Shown here: piece after piece, positions 18,374 to 27,241 of the stretch | How the letters are laid out: each line of letters begins with the position of its first letter | How positions within the stretch are numbered: the first letter of the stretch is position 1 | From: Oxalicibacterium solurbis | Lineage (GTDB): Bacteria > Pseudomonadota > Gammaproteobacteria > Burkholderiales > Burkholderiaceae_D | Assembly (NCBI RefSeq): GCF_014635845.1 | Contig: NZ_BMDP01000003.1 | Coordinates: 248,001-312,000 of the forward strand | Length of the DNA: 64,000 nucleotides | Direction of reading: 5' to 3' | Made by a program: the position numbers and the translations under genes | Notes under the pieces: model-generated | The model's input: the letters and a program-made list of their open reading frames with translations, nothing else | What the model was told of the DNA's origin: nothing | Databases searched by the model: none

Positions 18374-19884
18374 CGTCATCGACGACACACGCGCACAAGG
18401 CGCCGAAAGCGACACTGGTCATCTTCGGCATCAACGGCGATCTCAGCCATCGCCTGCTGATGCCATCGCTGATCAACATGACGGCCGACGGCCTGATCGG
18501 CGACGACCTGACGATACTCGGCATCGGCCGCGCCGAAGACGACGACGAGTCGCTGCGTCGCGGATTCGAAACCTTCAAGGGCGAAGCCGGCGGCGAAGGC
18601 GCGCTCGACATGCAGGCGCCGCGCATCCGCGATGCGTGGCAATCGCTGCGTTCGCGCCTGTTCTACCTGCGCGGCAATTTCGGCGATGCCGATCTGTACC
18701 AGCGACTGCATGCACGCTTCGACCAGACCGGCAACGGCAGTGCCGTTTTCTACCTCGCCACCGCGCCGCATTTCTTCGGCGACATCGTCGAACGGCTCGC
18801 AACAGCGGAACTGCTGGATGAAAGCAGCGGCTTCCGCCGTATCGCGATCGAAAAACCGTTCGGCCACGATCTGACATCGGCACGGGAATTGAATGCCCGC
18901 ATCCTCACGCTGGCGCATGAAAATCAGCTTTATCGCATCGATCATTTCCTCGGCAAGGAAACGGTGCAGAACATCATGGTCGCGCGTTTCGCGAACACGA
19001 TGATGGAAGCAGTGTGGAATCGAAACTACATCGACCATGTGCAGATCACCGCGGCGGAAACGGTCGGTGTCGGCACGCGCGGCGCTTTCTACAACGCCAC
19101 CGGCGCACTGCGCGACATGGTGCCGAATCATCTGTTCCAGATTCTGGCAATGATCGCAATGGAACCGCCGAATTCGTTCGACGCCGAAGCGATCCGCAAC
19201 GAAAAGGCCAAAGTATTTCGCGCCGTGCGCGGCCCGACGGACGAAACGGTCGCTGCCGATGCCGTGCGCGGCGTCTATACCGCAGGCAAGGTCGGCGGCA
19301 AGGAAGTCGGCGGCTATCGCGCCACACCCGACGTCGCGCCAGACAGCCGCACCGAGACCTATGCCGCGCTGAAGCTGGCGGTCGATAGCTGGCGCTGGGC
19401 CGGTGTGCCCTTCTACCTGCGTACCGGCAAGGCACTGGCACAACGCGACACCGAAGTCGTCGTGCATTTCAAGCCGGTACCGTTCGCGCAGTTCCAGGGA
19501 ACCGGCGTGATTCTGCCGCCGGCCAATAAACTGGTCATCCAGTTGCAGCCGAACGCCGGCATCGCGATGGATCTCGTCGTCAAGCGCCCCGGCCCGGCAA
19601 TCGAAACCGCACCGGTCCGCATGGATTTCTGCTACGGCGACACCTTCGACATCGCGCACGCGACCGGCTACGAAACGCTGATCTACGACATGCTGATCGG
19701 CGACCAGACCCTGTTCCAGCGTGCCGACGGCGTCGAGGCGGCATGGGCAGCATTGCAGCCGGTCATCGACGCATGGCAGGCAGCAGGCGAACCGCAGCCG
19801 TATGCCGCCGGCAGCGACGGTCCGCAGGCGGCGGACGAACTGATCGAACGCGACGGTCGCCAATGGCATCGGATCGGGCCATGA
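18370..19884 (+). CDS. zwf: Glucose-6-phosphate 1-dehydrogenase
   Basis: 504 residues. The N-terminal NADP-binding motif is [16 protein letters not shown] and the active-site signature is [19 protein letters not shown] is also conserved. It makes 6-phosphogluconolactone, feeding the oxidative pentose phosphate branch. No 6-phosphogluconolactonase gene is nearby. GGGAGAAG lies before the ATG within the end of gnd. Its stop overlaps the HAD phosphatase start (ATGA). Confidence 0.96.
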   Translation: MTSSTTHAHKAPKATLVIFGINGDLSHRLLMPSLINMTADGLIGDDLTILGIGRAEDDDESLRRGFETFKGEAGGEGALDMQAPRIRDAWQSLRSRLFYLRGNFGDADLYQRLHARFDQTGNGSAVFYLATAPHFFGDIVERLATAELLDESSGFRRIAIEKPFGHDLTSARELNARILTLAHENQLYRIDHFLGKETVQNIMVARFANTMMEAVWNRNYIDHVQITAAETVGVGTRGAFYNATGALRDMVPNHLFQILAMIAMEPPNSFDAEAIRNEKAKVFRAVRGPTDETVAADAVRGVYTAGKVGGKEVGGYRATPDVAPDSRTETYAALKLAVDSWRWAGVPFYLRTGKALAQRDTEVVVHFKPVPFAQFQGTGVILPPANKLVIQLQPNAGIAMDLVVKRPGPAIETAPVRMDFCYGDTFDIAHATGYETLIYDMLIGDQTLFQRADGVEAAWAALQPVIDAWQAAGEPQPYAAGSDGPQAADELIERDGRQWHRIGP

Positions 19885-20696
19885 CAGCCGCCGCCGACAT
19901 CCGTCTGCTGGTATGCGATATCGACGGCACGCTGGTACGCCATGACAAATCGCTGCCGGACGCCAACGTCGCCGCGATCCGCCGGCTGATGGACAGCGGC
20001 GTGCCGGTGACGCTGATCAGCGCGCGGCCGCCCAGCGGCATGCTGTGGATCGCACAAGCGCTTGGCATTGCCGTTCCCTACGGCGCATTCAACGGCGGCA
20101 CGCTGTTCGACAGCGACGGCGTGATCGGTGCGCCGCACCGCCTGCCGCCGGATGTCGCGGCGCGCATCCTGGCCATGCTGACGCAAGCCGGCGTCGATGC
20201 CTGGCTGTTTGCGCACACGCACTGGTATGCCACTGACGACCGCAATCCGCACGTGCCGCGCGAACGGCTGTCGTCGGGACTGGAACCGACGTTGCAGCGC
20301 GATCTGAGTGCGCTGTGCGACGAGGTCGACAAGATCGTCGGCGTCAGCGACGACGGCGCGTTGCTGCAATCGCTTGAAAGCGCGATACGGCAGGCAACCG
20401 CCGGCCATGCCACCGTTGCCTTGTCGCAGCTCTATTTTCTCGATGCCACCGCAGTGCTCGCCAACAAGGGCGACGGCGTGGCGCTACTGGCGAGAACGCT
20501 GAACGTTCCGCTCGATTGCGTAGCCGTCATCGGCGACATGCCCAACGATCTGCCGATGTTCGCGCGCGCCGGCCTGTCGATCGCGATGGGACAAGCGCCG
20601 GACGCGGTGCGCGCGGCGGCGGACTGGACCACCGAATCGAACGAACGCGACGGCGTCGCACTGGCGATCGATCGCCTGTTGCGGGAGCGCGGATGA
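19881..20696 (+). CDS. Cof-type HAD-IIB family hydrolase
   Basis: 271 residues. HAD motif I is CDIDGTLV with both catalytic Asp, motif II Ser/Thr is in TLISARP, and motif IV is GDMPNDLPMF. The C2B-type cap lies between them, as in Cof/YidA sugar phosphatases. Probably removes phosphate from a sugar phosphate, fitting its place between zwf and rpe with 4-bp overlaps on both sides. The substrate is unknown. Confidence 0.9.
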   Translation: MTAAADIRLLVCDIDGTLVRHDKSLPDANVAAIRRLMDSGVPVTLISARPPSGMLWIAQALGIAVPYGAFNGGTLFDSDGVIGAPHRLPPDVAARILAMLTQAGVDAWLFAHTHWYATDDRNPHVPRERLSSGLEPTLQRDLSALCDEVDKIVGVSDDGALLQSLESAIRQATAGHATVALSQLYFLDATAVLANKGDGVALLARTLNVPLDCVAVIGDMPNDLPMFARAGLSIAMGQAPDAVRAAADWTTESNERDGVALAIDRLLRERG

Positions 20697-21373
20697 CGGC
20701 GCGCGATGGCGCGCCGATCCGGATCGCGGCTTCCGTACTGGCAGCCGATTTCGCGCGGCTCGGCGACGAAGTACACGCCGTCGATCGCGCCGGTGCCGAC
20801 TGGATTCACGTGGACATCATGGACGGCCGCTTCGTGCCCGACATTTCGTTCGGCCCCGCCGTCGTCAAGGCGATCCGCGCCAGCACGGCCAAACCGTTGA
20901 ACGTGCATTTGATGATCGTCGAACCGGAACGCGTGCTGGAACGTTATCGCGATGCCGGCGCCGACCACCTGCTGGTGCAGGCCGAACCGGGCTCGACCGT
21001 GCACCTGCATCGCGTGCTGTCGCAGGTACGCGCACTGGGCTGCAAGGCCGGCGTCGTCATCGATCCGGCCACGCCGGTCGCGTGGATAGAACATGTGCTG
21101 CATCTGGTCGATATCGTGCTGGTGATGACGGTCAATCCCGGCTACGGAGGCCAGGCCTTCCTGCCCGAGATGCTGCCCAAGATCGCGGCCCTGCGCACGC
21201 TGTGCCGGGAACGCGGCCTGCATCCGCATATCGAAGTGGATGGCGGGCAGGACCCGCGCACCGTGCGACAGACCGTCGAAGCCGGTGCGGACGTGATCGT
21301 CGCCGGCACCGCCATTTTCGGCCAACCCGACTACGCGCAGGCGATCGCCGCCATGCGCAATGCATCCTCATGA
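20693..21373 (+). CDS. rpe: Ribulose-phosphate 3-epimerase
   Basis: 226 residues of the TIM-barrel epimerase family. Conserved elements: IAASVLAADFARLGDEV, DWIHVDIMDGRFVPDISFGP, NVHLMIVEP, MTVNPGYGGQAF and IEVDGGQD. Metal-binding His and Asp residues in these segments are intact. It interconverts ribulose 5-phosphate and xylulose 5-phosphate. ATGA overlaps at both ends couple it to its neighbours. Confidence 0.95.
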   Translation: MTARDGAPIRIAASVLAADFARLGDEVHAVDRAGADWIHVDIMDGRFVPDISFGPAVVKAIRASTAKPLNVHLMIVEPERVLERYRDAGADHLLVQAEPGSTVHLHRVLSQVRALGCKAGVVIDPATPVAWIEHVLHLVDIVLVMTVNPGYGGQAFLPEMLPKIAALRTLCRERGLHPHIEVDGGQDPRTVRQTVEAGADVIVAGTAIFGQPDYAQAIAAMRNASS

Positions 21374-23742
21374 AAAAGACCGCAAGAAAGCAGAACCGCC
21401 CCGCCCGCCCGATCGAAGATTACGCTCTGATCGGCTCCACCAACAGCGCCGCGCTCGTCCATCGCAACGGCGACATCGAGTGGCTGTGCCTGCCGCGTTT
21501 CGATTCCAGCGCGATGTTCGCCAGCCTGCTGGGCGACGAAAAGAACGGGCGCTGGGGCATGCATGCGACCGACCGCAAGGCGCGCGTGAAACGCCGCTAT
21601 CTGCCCGGCACCATGGTGCTGGAAACCACGATACACACACGCACCGGCAGCGCGACCGTTACCGATTTCATGGCCAAGCCCGGCCCCGACGGTACGCATG
21701 AAGTCATCCGCATCGTGCGCGGCGTACGCGGTCATGTCACGCTGCGTACCAATCTGCGCATCCGCTTCAATTACGGCGAATGGTGTCCGTGGGTGCGCCG
21801 CAAGGAGGGCGCGGTCTATGCAGTCGCCGGCCCGGACGCGGTGCGCATTACGTCGAGCGTGCCGCTGACCAATGAGGATTTCACCAGCGGCGCCGAATTC
21901 ACCGTGCAGGCCGGACAGAGCGAATCGTTCTGCCTCGAATGGTATCCGTCGCACGAAAAGCCGGCGATCACGCGCAACCCTTTCGCGCTGCTGCAGCATA
22001 CGACCGCGGAATGGCAGCGCTGGAGCGAACAATGCACTTACGAAGGCGAATTCCATGAAGAAGTAATGCGCTCTCTGCTGACACTGAAGGCGCTCACCTA
22101 TGAGCCGACCGGTGGCATTGTCGCCGCGCCGACCACCTCGCTACCCGAACAACTCAACGGCGAACGTAACTGGGATTATCGCTATTGCTGGCTGCGTGAT
22201 GCCGCATTGACGCTCTACGCGCTGATTGGCTCCGGTTACCTACAGGAAGCCAGCGCCTGGCGCTGGTGGCTGATGCGCGCGGTCGGCGGTTCGCCGGAGG
22301 AAGTGCAGATCATGTACGGCCTGCACGGCGAACGCCAACTGACCGAAATCGAACTGGGCTGGCTGTCCGGCTATGAAGGCAACCGGCCGGTGCGCATCGG
22401 CAACGGTGCGCATTCGCAGCGCCAGCTCGACGTGTTCGGCTCTGTCATCGCCGCCTTCTACGCCTCGCGCCGTGCCGGGCTGGAAGACATGGACAAGACC
22501 TGGTCGCTCGAATGCGCGATCATCCGGCAGCTGACAACGCTATGGAGGGAGCCGGATTGCAGTTTGTGGGAAATGCGCGGCGATCTGCGGCATTTCGTGC
22601 ACTCCAAGATCATGTGCTGGCTCGCTTTCGACCGCATGATTGCCAGCGCCGAAGAATTCGGACTCGACGGCCCGGTGGACGAATGGCGGCAGGTGCGCGA
22701 TGAAATTCATGCCGACGTGTGCGAGCACGGCTACGATGCCGAGACCAATTCCTTCGTCCAGTACTACGGCGGCAAGGCCGTCGATGCCGCACTGCTGATG
22801 ATGCCGCTGATCGGCTTTCTGCCGGCTCACGATCCGCGCGTCGAAGGTACCGTCGCCCGCATCGAGCGCGAACTGCTGATCGACGGACTCGTCTATCGCT
22901 ATCTGACCGCAGGCGGTGTCGACGGTCTGCATGGCGAGGAAGGCGCGTTTCTCGCATGCAGTTTCTGGCTGGCCAACGTCTACGTCACGATGGGCAAGGT
23001 GCGCAAGGCGAAGTCACTATTCAAGCGCCTGCTTGTACTCGGCAACGATCTCGATCTGTTTGCAGAAGAGTACGATCCGGTGCACAAGCGACAGCTTGGC
23101 AATTTCCCGCAGGCTTTCTCGCACATCGGCTTGATCAATACCGCACATGCGATGACAGCGACAACCGGCGGCGCCTGGGAACTGGCTGACTACGATGGCA
23201 AACTCGGCGCCCGCAAACCGATCATCATGGTAATCATCGGCGTTTCTGCCTCCGGCAAATCGACCGTCGGCAAGGCGCTGGCCGAGCATCTCGGTTGTCC
23301 GTTCGAAGATGGCGACGACCTGCATCCGGCCGCAAATGTCCGCAAGATGATGTCGGGGGAGCCGTTGAACGATGCCGACCGTGCGCCTTGGCTCGAACGC
23401 GTCGGCGACTGGATCGAAGGGCATGTCGATGAAGGTAGCGACGGCGTGATCGCCTGCTCCGCACTAAAGCGCGCCTATCGACAGCAATTGTGCAAGCGCT
23501 ACCCCAATTTGCGTTTCGTCTTGCTGGCACCTGGTGTAAGCGAACTGCGTCGCCGGCTGCGTGCACGCAAGGGGCATTTCATGCCGCCGTCATTGCTGGG
23601 AAGCCAGTTGCGCACACTGGAAAAACCGACCGCGGCAGAACCCGCTCTGACCATCGAAGGCACGCACGACATCGATGAAACCTGCCTGCAGATCATGTCG
23701 TGGATCGTCGCTACCACGCCCGGCCTGCAATCAGAACGATGA
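21370..23742 (+). CDS. Fusion protein: GH15 glucoamylase/trehalase-like domain plus gluconokinase
   Basis: 790 residues in a single uninterrupted frame. Residues 1-615 are a GH15 protein: N-terminal SALVHRNGDIEWLCLPRFDS-type beta domain, then the (alpha/alpha)6 barrel with NWDYRYCWLRDA near 265 and GEEGAFLACSFWLANVY near 520. Residues 617-790 are a GntK-type gluconokinase: P-loop GVSASGKST at 624-632, then DGDDLHPAANVRKM and GEPLNDADRAPWL. The internal Met at 620 has no ribosome binding site, so a separate kinase gene is unlikely. The kinase would make 6-phosphogluconate for gnd; the GH15 part would release glucose, perhaps from trehalose. The combined activity is inferred. Last gene of the pentose phosphate operon, overlapping rpe by 4 bp. 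Confidence 0.92.
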   Translation: MKKTARKQNRPARPIEDYALIGSTNSAALVHRNGDIEWLCLPRFDSSAMFASLLGDEKNGRWGMHATDRKARVKRRYLPGTMVLETTIHTRTGSATVTDFMAKPGPDGTHEVIRIVRGVRGHVTLRTNLRIRFNYGEWCPWVRRKEGAVYAVAGPDAVRITSSVPLTNEDFTSGAEFTVQAGQSESFCLEWYPSHEKPAITRNPFALLQHTTAEWQRWSEQCTYEGEFHEEVMRSLLTLKALTYEPTGGIVAAPTTSLPEQLNGERNWDYRYCWLRDAALTLYALIGSGYLQEASAWRWWLMRAVGGSPEEVQIMYGLHGERQLTEIELGWLSGYEGNRPVRIGNGAHSQRQLDVFGSVIAAFYASRRAGLEDMDKTWSLECAIIRQLTTLWREPDCSLWEMRGDLRHFVHSKIMCWLAFDRMIASAEEFGLDGPVDEWRQVRDEIHADVCEHGYDAETNSFVQYYGGKAVDAALLMMPLIGFLPAHDPRVEGTVARIERELLIDGLVYRYLTAGGVDGLHGEEGAFLACSFWLANVYVTMGKVRKAKSLFKRLLVLGNDLDLFAEEYDPVHKRQLGNFPQAFSHIGLINTAHAMTATTGGAWELADYDGKLGARKPIIMVIIGVSASGKSTVGKALAEHLGCPFEDGDDLHPAANVRKMMSGEPLNDADRAPWLERVGDWIEGHVDEGSDGVIACSALKRAYRQQLCKRYPNLRFVLLAPGVSELRRRLRARKGHFMPPSLLGSQLRTLEKPTAAEPALTIEGTHDIDETCLQIMSWIVATTPGLQSER

Positions 23743-23754
23743 AGCGCATAATGC

Positions 23755-25026
23755 CTACATCGTGCGCGCCATGTCGGTGACGATTGCCGTGCGTTCGTGC
23801 TGCACCAAGGCGCGCGCACGCGATTTCCGCCACCAGATGACGATACCCGTCAGCGACAGCATTACTACCAGCAAGCCGACGATGGACATCAGGATGCGGC
23901 CCGGCATGCCGAGAATGCGGCCGGAATGCAGCGGGAACTGCAGTTGCACGAAGACATCGGCCGCCGATCCCTCCCATGGCGTGCGGTCGCCCAGCAGCCG
24001 GCCATCCTTGCCGTCGAAATAAAGCGTCTTGACGCTCATGCCGCCGTCCTCATGATCCATGCCGGGATGGAAGAAGTTGATCGCCAGCACGGTGAAATTG
24101 TCGCTGTAGAACACGCTGCCGGCCGGCTCCTGCCAGCCGCGCCGCTGCGCTTCCGTGCGTCCCATGTCGAACAGCTGCTGCCAGCCGACGGTCGGTTCGA
24201 CCGGCCGGTGCAGCGGCGTCGGCGCGCGCGTCTCGAACGGGCCGGGCGTAGTCTGCGATACCAGCGACATCGCCGGATAGAACACTTCGCGATACAGGTT
24301 CATCGAGAACGACGTGAAAGCAACGGTGATCAGGATGCCCCAGATCCACAATCCGCCGGCACGATGCAGATCGAAGTTCAGGCGATAGCCGCCGCTCTGC
24401 ATGCGCACCAGCCATGAAGGCCGCCAGCGCTGCCACCAGCTTTTGCCGTTCTTGCCATTCTTGCCGTTGACCGCGCGTGCCCGCCCCGGCAACGTCAGGT
24501 AAAACCCGATGAAGGTATCGATCAGCCACACCAGCGCGACGATGCCCATCAGCCACACGCCCCACTGGTCGGTGCCGCGCCACTCCGGCAGGTGCAGGCT
24601 GTAGTGCAGCTTGTAGAGGAAGGACATCAGGTGTTCCGGATGTAGCGATACCTTGCCCCACAGCCGCTTGCCAACGATCTCGCCGCTCACCGGATCGACG
24701 AATACATGGTCGTAGCCGAGTTCGTAGCGGCGGCCGGTTTCCGGATTCAGGCGTGCATCGACCCAGATTTCGGCGTTGTGGCCGGCTTCGTGCGAAAGCG
24801 GAAACAGGCTGACGCGCGCCCGCGGATCGCTGCGCTCGACGATGTCGACCAGTTGCAGCGGCGTCAACGGTTCGCCGGTGCTTTGCGTCTCGAACAGGTG
24901 CGGATTCAGCCACTCGTCGATCTCGTGATCCCAGGAAATGATTGCCCCGGTCAGGCCGGAAACCAGCAGGAAGGCCGCGACCGACAGGCCGAACCAGCGA
25001 TGAAGGACGACGAAGATCGCGCGCAT
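23755..25026 (-). CDS. PepSY-associated transmembrane protein (iron-uptake type)
   Basis: 423 residues from the ATG at 25026. Four main transmembrane segments: residues about 5-30 (VVLHRWFGLSVAAFLLVSGL), about 155-180, about 225-250 and about 375-400 (ILMSIVGLLVVMLSLTGIVIWW), with large PepSY periplasmic loops between. The HRW motif in the first helix and the layout match PepSY_TM proteins found beside siderophore receptors and reductases, thought to help release iron in the periplasm. It lies 135 bp downstream of the Rieske gene and is probably the last gene of the siderophore operon. Upstream in-frame starts exist; the ribosome binding site is weak. Confidence 0.85.
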   Translation of the reverse strand: MRAIFVVLHRWFGLSVAAFLLVSGLTGAIISWDHEIDEWLNPHLFETQSTGEPLTPLQLVDIVERSDPRARVSLFPLSHEAGHNAEIWVDARLNPETGRRYELGYDHVFVDPVSGEIVGKRLWGKVSLHPEHLMSFLYKLHYSLHLPEWRGTDQWGVWLMGIVALVWLIDTFIGFYLTLPGRARAVNGKNGKNGKSWWQRWRPSWLVRMQSGGYRLNFDLHRAGGLWIWGILITVAFTSFSMNLYREVFYPAMSLVSQTTPGPFETRAPTPLHRPVEPTVGWQQLFDMGRTEAQRRGWQEPAGSVFYSDNFTVLAINFFHPGMDHEDGGMSVKTLYFDGKDGRLLGDRTPWEGSAADVFVQLQFPLHSGRILGMPGRILMSIVGLLVVMLSLTGIVIWWRKSRARALVQHERTAIVTDMARTM

Positions 25027-25161
25027 GGGAAATGGGTAGAAAGGTTGATCGGGCAGGCGGCGCACACACAATTGCTGCAACATTGCCTCTGCGCAAGCGC
25101 TACGGCTGCATTCACAGATGCGCCGGCGCATCTGAAGTAGACGCACGAGCCGCCAAAAACC

Positions 25162-26349
25162 CTAGGTCGCTCCCTGCAGCGGCGTCTGTCCGTGGATGTC
25201 GAGCGCGGCATCCCCCATCATGCGGCGGTACCACGCATGGAAATGCCACATGCCATCCTCCAGCGGCGATTGATACGGCCCGGCATCCGTCGTGCGCTGC
25301 TTCAGCAGTGCCAGACGGCCGGCATCCATGCGCTCGGCGATCTCGTCGTCTTCTACCACGGTTTCCATGTAGGCGGCGCGCTGCGCCTCGACGAACTCGC
25401 GCTCGAAGGCCGCGATGTCATCCGGGTAATAGAATTCCACCACGTTCACCGTATGCTGCGGCCCCTGCGGATACAGCGTCGACAGCACCAGCACATGCGG
25501 ATACAGCTCGATCATGTGTGTCGGGAAATACGTGACCCAGATCGCACCGAAATCCGGTGCGCTGCCGTCGCGGTAGGCCAGCAGGCGATCGTGCCATGCG
25601 CGGTAGACGTCGGAACCCGGCGCACCCAACGCCTGATGCACGCCGACGCGCTGCATGCTGTACCACTCGCTCCATTCCCACTGCAGCGCATCGCAACTGA
25701 CGAAGCTGCCCAGGCCGGGATGGAACGGCTCGACATGGTAGTCCTCCAGGTACACCTCGATGAAGGTCTTCCAGTTGTAATGGCAATCGTGCACTTCGAC
25801 ATGATCCAGCACATAATCGGAGAAATCGAATTCCGGCCGTGCGAACAATGACGCCATGTCCTGCGCCGGATCGCGCCGGCCTTCGAACAGCAGGCCGTGG
25901 CAATGCCGCAGCGGAAACGTCTGCAGATTGCGGCAGGGTTTTTGCTCGAAATGCGGCGCGCCCAGCAGGGCGCCGCCGCTGTCGTAAGTCCAGCGATGCA
26001 GCGGGCAGACGATATTGCCGCCGCTGGCCGACAGGTTGCCGCGCATATTGGCACGGCCGCCGACGTCGCCCGTTTCTCCGCCGAGGATCAGCGCCTGGCG
26101 ATGACGGCAAACATTGGAAATCAGCTCCACGCCGCCGGCATTGCGCACCAGCACGCGGCCACCTGCCTCATGCCGCAGGCGGCACCAGTCGCCGGGTTCC
26201 GGCACCGACTGTTCATGGCCGACATAGCGGGCGGCACGATCGAATATCAATGCCTGTTCGCGGGCGAACAAGGCATCGTCGAAATAGGCATGAACCGGCA
26301 ACTGCGTCGCCGCCGGCAAGACATGTGAGGAACGTGCAATATCGTTCAT
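25162..26349 (-). CDS. Rieske (2Fe-2S) oxygenase, AlcE-like
   Basis: 395 residues of the aromatic ring-hydroxylating dioxygenase alpha-subunit family. The Rieske cluster ligands are CRHR and CPLHRW (Cys-x-His ... Cys-x2-His). The mononuclear iron ligands are in DYHVEPFHPG. CTGGAG precedes the ATG at 26349. In Bordetella a similar protein, AlcE, sits at the end of the alcaligin operon, and alcaligin carries carbon-hydroxylated putrescine units. By analogy this enzyme may hydroxylate the diamine or the product; this is inference. It is 69 bp downstream of the FhuF-like gene. Confidence 0.86.
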   Translation of the reverse strand: MNDIARSSHVLPAATQLPVHAYFDDALFAREQALIFDRAARYVGHEQSVPEPGDWCRLRHEAGGRVLVRNAGGVELISNVCRHRQALILGGETGDVGGRANMRGNLSASGGNIVCPLHRWTYDSGGALLGAPHFEQKPCRNLQTFPLRHCHGLLFEGRRDPAQDMASLFARPEFDFSDYVLDHVEVHDCHYNWKTFIEVYLEDYHVEPFHPGLGSFVSCDALQWEWSEWYSMQRVGVHQALGAPGSDVYRAWHDRLLAYRDGSAPDFGAIWVTYFPTHMIELYPHVLVLSTLYPQGPQHTVNVVEFYYPDDIAAFEREFVEAQRAAYMETVVEDDEIAERMDAGRLALLKQRTTDAGPYQSPLEDGMWHFHAWYRRMMGDAALDIHGQTPLQGAT

Positions 26350-26418
26350 CCGAATCTCCAGGGTGCGCGCCGCCATGCCGCAAAGCGGCAAACGACACAC
26401 CAATATGAACGGAATCGA

Positions 26419-27228
26419 TTACGCCGGTTGCGCCTGCAGCAGGCCGATGCGCGTATCGAGCGGAAGCTTCGGACAGGTGCTGCATTTCTCGCCATCATGG
26501 CGGCGGAAATGGTGGCAGCACACCTGCCGATCCAGGGCCAGACGGCCCGTACCATCGCGTGCGCGATAGGCGAAGAAGTCACAACTGCCGACGAGGTCCA
26601 GCATGGCCAGCCATGCCTGCCCATGGGCAATGAGTTCTTCAGCGCGAAGCGTCATGTCATGACGGCCGACCAGCAACAGCGCACCGAGTACGCACTCGGC
26701 CTGCAACCTGTCGGCCGCCATGCGATGCAGGCCGACCTTGGGCAGCAGCACGGCGCGCATCCTGTCGCAATAAATGCGTATTTCCTGCGCCGCCGTCCGC
26801 ATCCGCAATTGCAAGTCGCCGGTGAGCGGCGCATGCGCCGGCAACCTGAATCCCTTGGGAACACCGGCCACCACCGGCTGCATCAGGCCGGACAAGTGCG
26901 GAACGGCCGGCGCCGCGTGAGCAGCGATTACCGCGAGATATACCGGCTGCCAGATCGCCAGCCCCCAGCAACGCAATGCAGCGTAATGCGCGCCGGCTTC
27001 CGGGTGGGCGTGTCGCCAATAGCGTGTCAATGCCGTGGCGACACGCAATGCCTCGTTCTCGTCGGACATGCTCGGCGCATCGCACAGCTCGCCACGAAAA
27101 TCCGGCACGACATCCTGCACCAGCCGCAGTACCTGCGCCAGATCGGCGTCGGCAGATGGCAGGCCGCGCACGGCCATCTCGCATGTCGCCCCACAACCAA
27201 GGTGCGAACCGGCGCGCGCGTCGTGCAT
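26419..27228 (-). CDS. FhuF-type siderophore ferric reductase
   Basis: 269 residues. The C-terminal CC-x10-C-x2-C pattern (CCHHFRRHDGEKCSTC) is the 2Fe-2S signature of the FhuF family, which reduces ferric hydroxamate complexes in the cytoplasm. The rest of the protein is helical with no membrane segments. I chose the ATG at 27228, 13 nt after the synthetase stop; an earlier in-frame start would lie inside that gene. Its place matches a gene between synthetase and Rieske protein in alcaligin-type operons. Confidence 0.85.
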   Translation of the reverse strand: MHDARAGSHLGCGATCEMAVRGLPSADADLAQVLRLVQDVVPDFRGELCDAPSMSDENEALRVATALTRYWRHAHPEAGAHYAALRCWGLAIWQPVYLAVIAAHAAPAVPHLSGLMQPVVAGVPKGFRLPAHAPLTGDLQLRMRTAAQEIRIYCDRMRAVLLPKVGLHRMAADRLQAECVLGALLLVGRHDMTLRAEELIAHGQAWLAMLDLVGSCDFFAYRARDGTGRLALDRQVCCHHFRRHDGEKCSTCPKLPLDTRIGLLQAQPA

Positions 27229-27241
27229 GCCGTTCACCGGA

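Noticed and set aside
23227-23742. Gluconokinase as a separate gene starting at the internal ATG 23227
   Set aside because: No ribosome binding site and no stop before it; the GH15 frame reads straight through.
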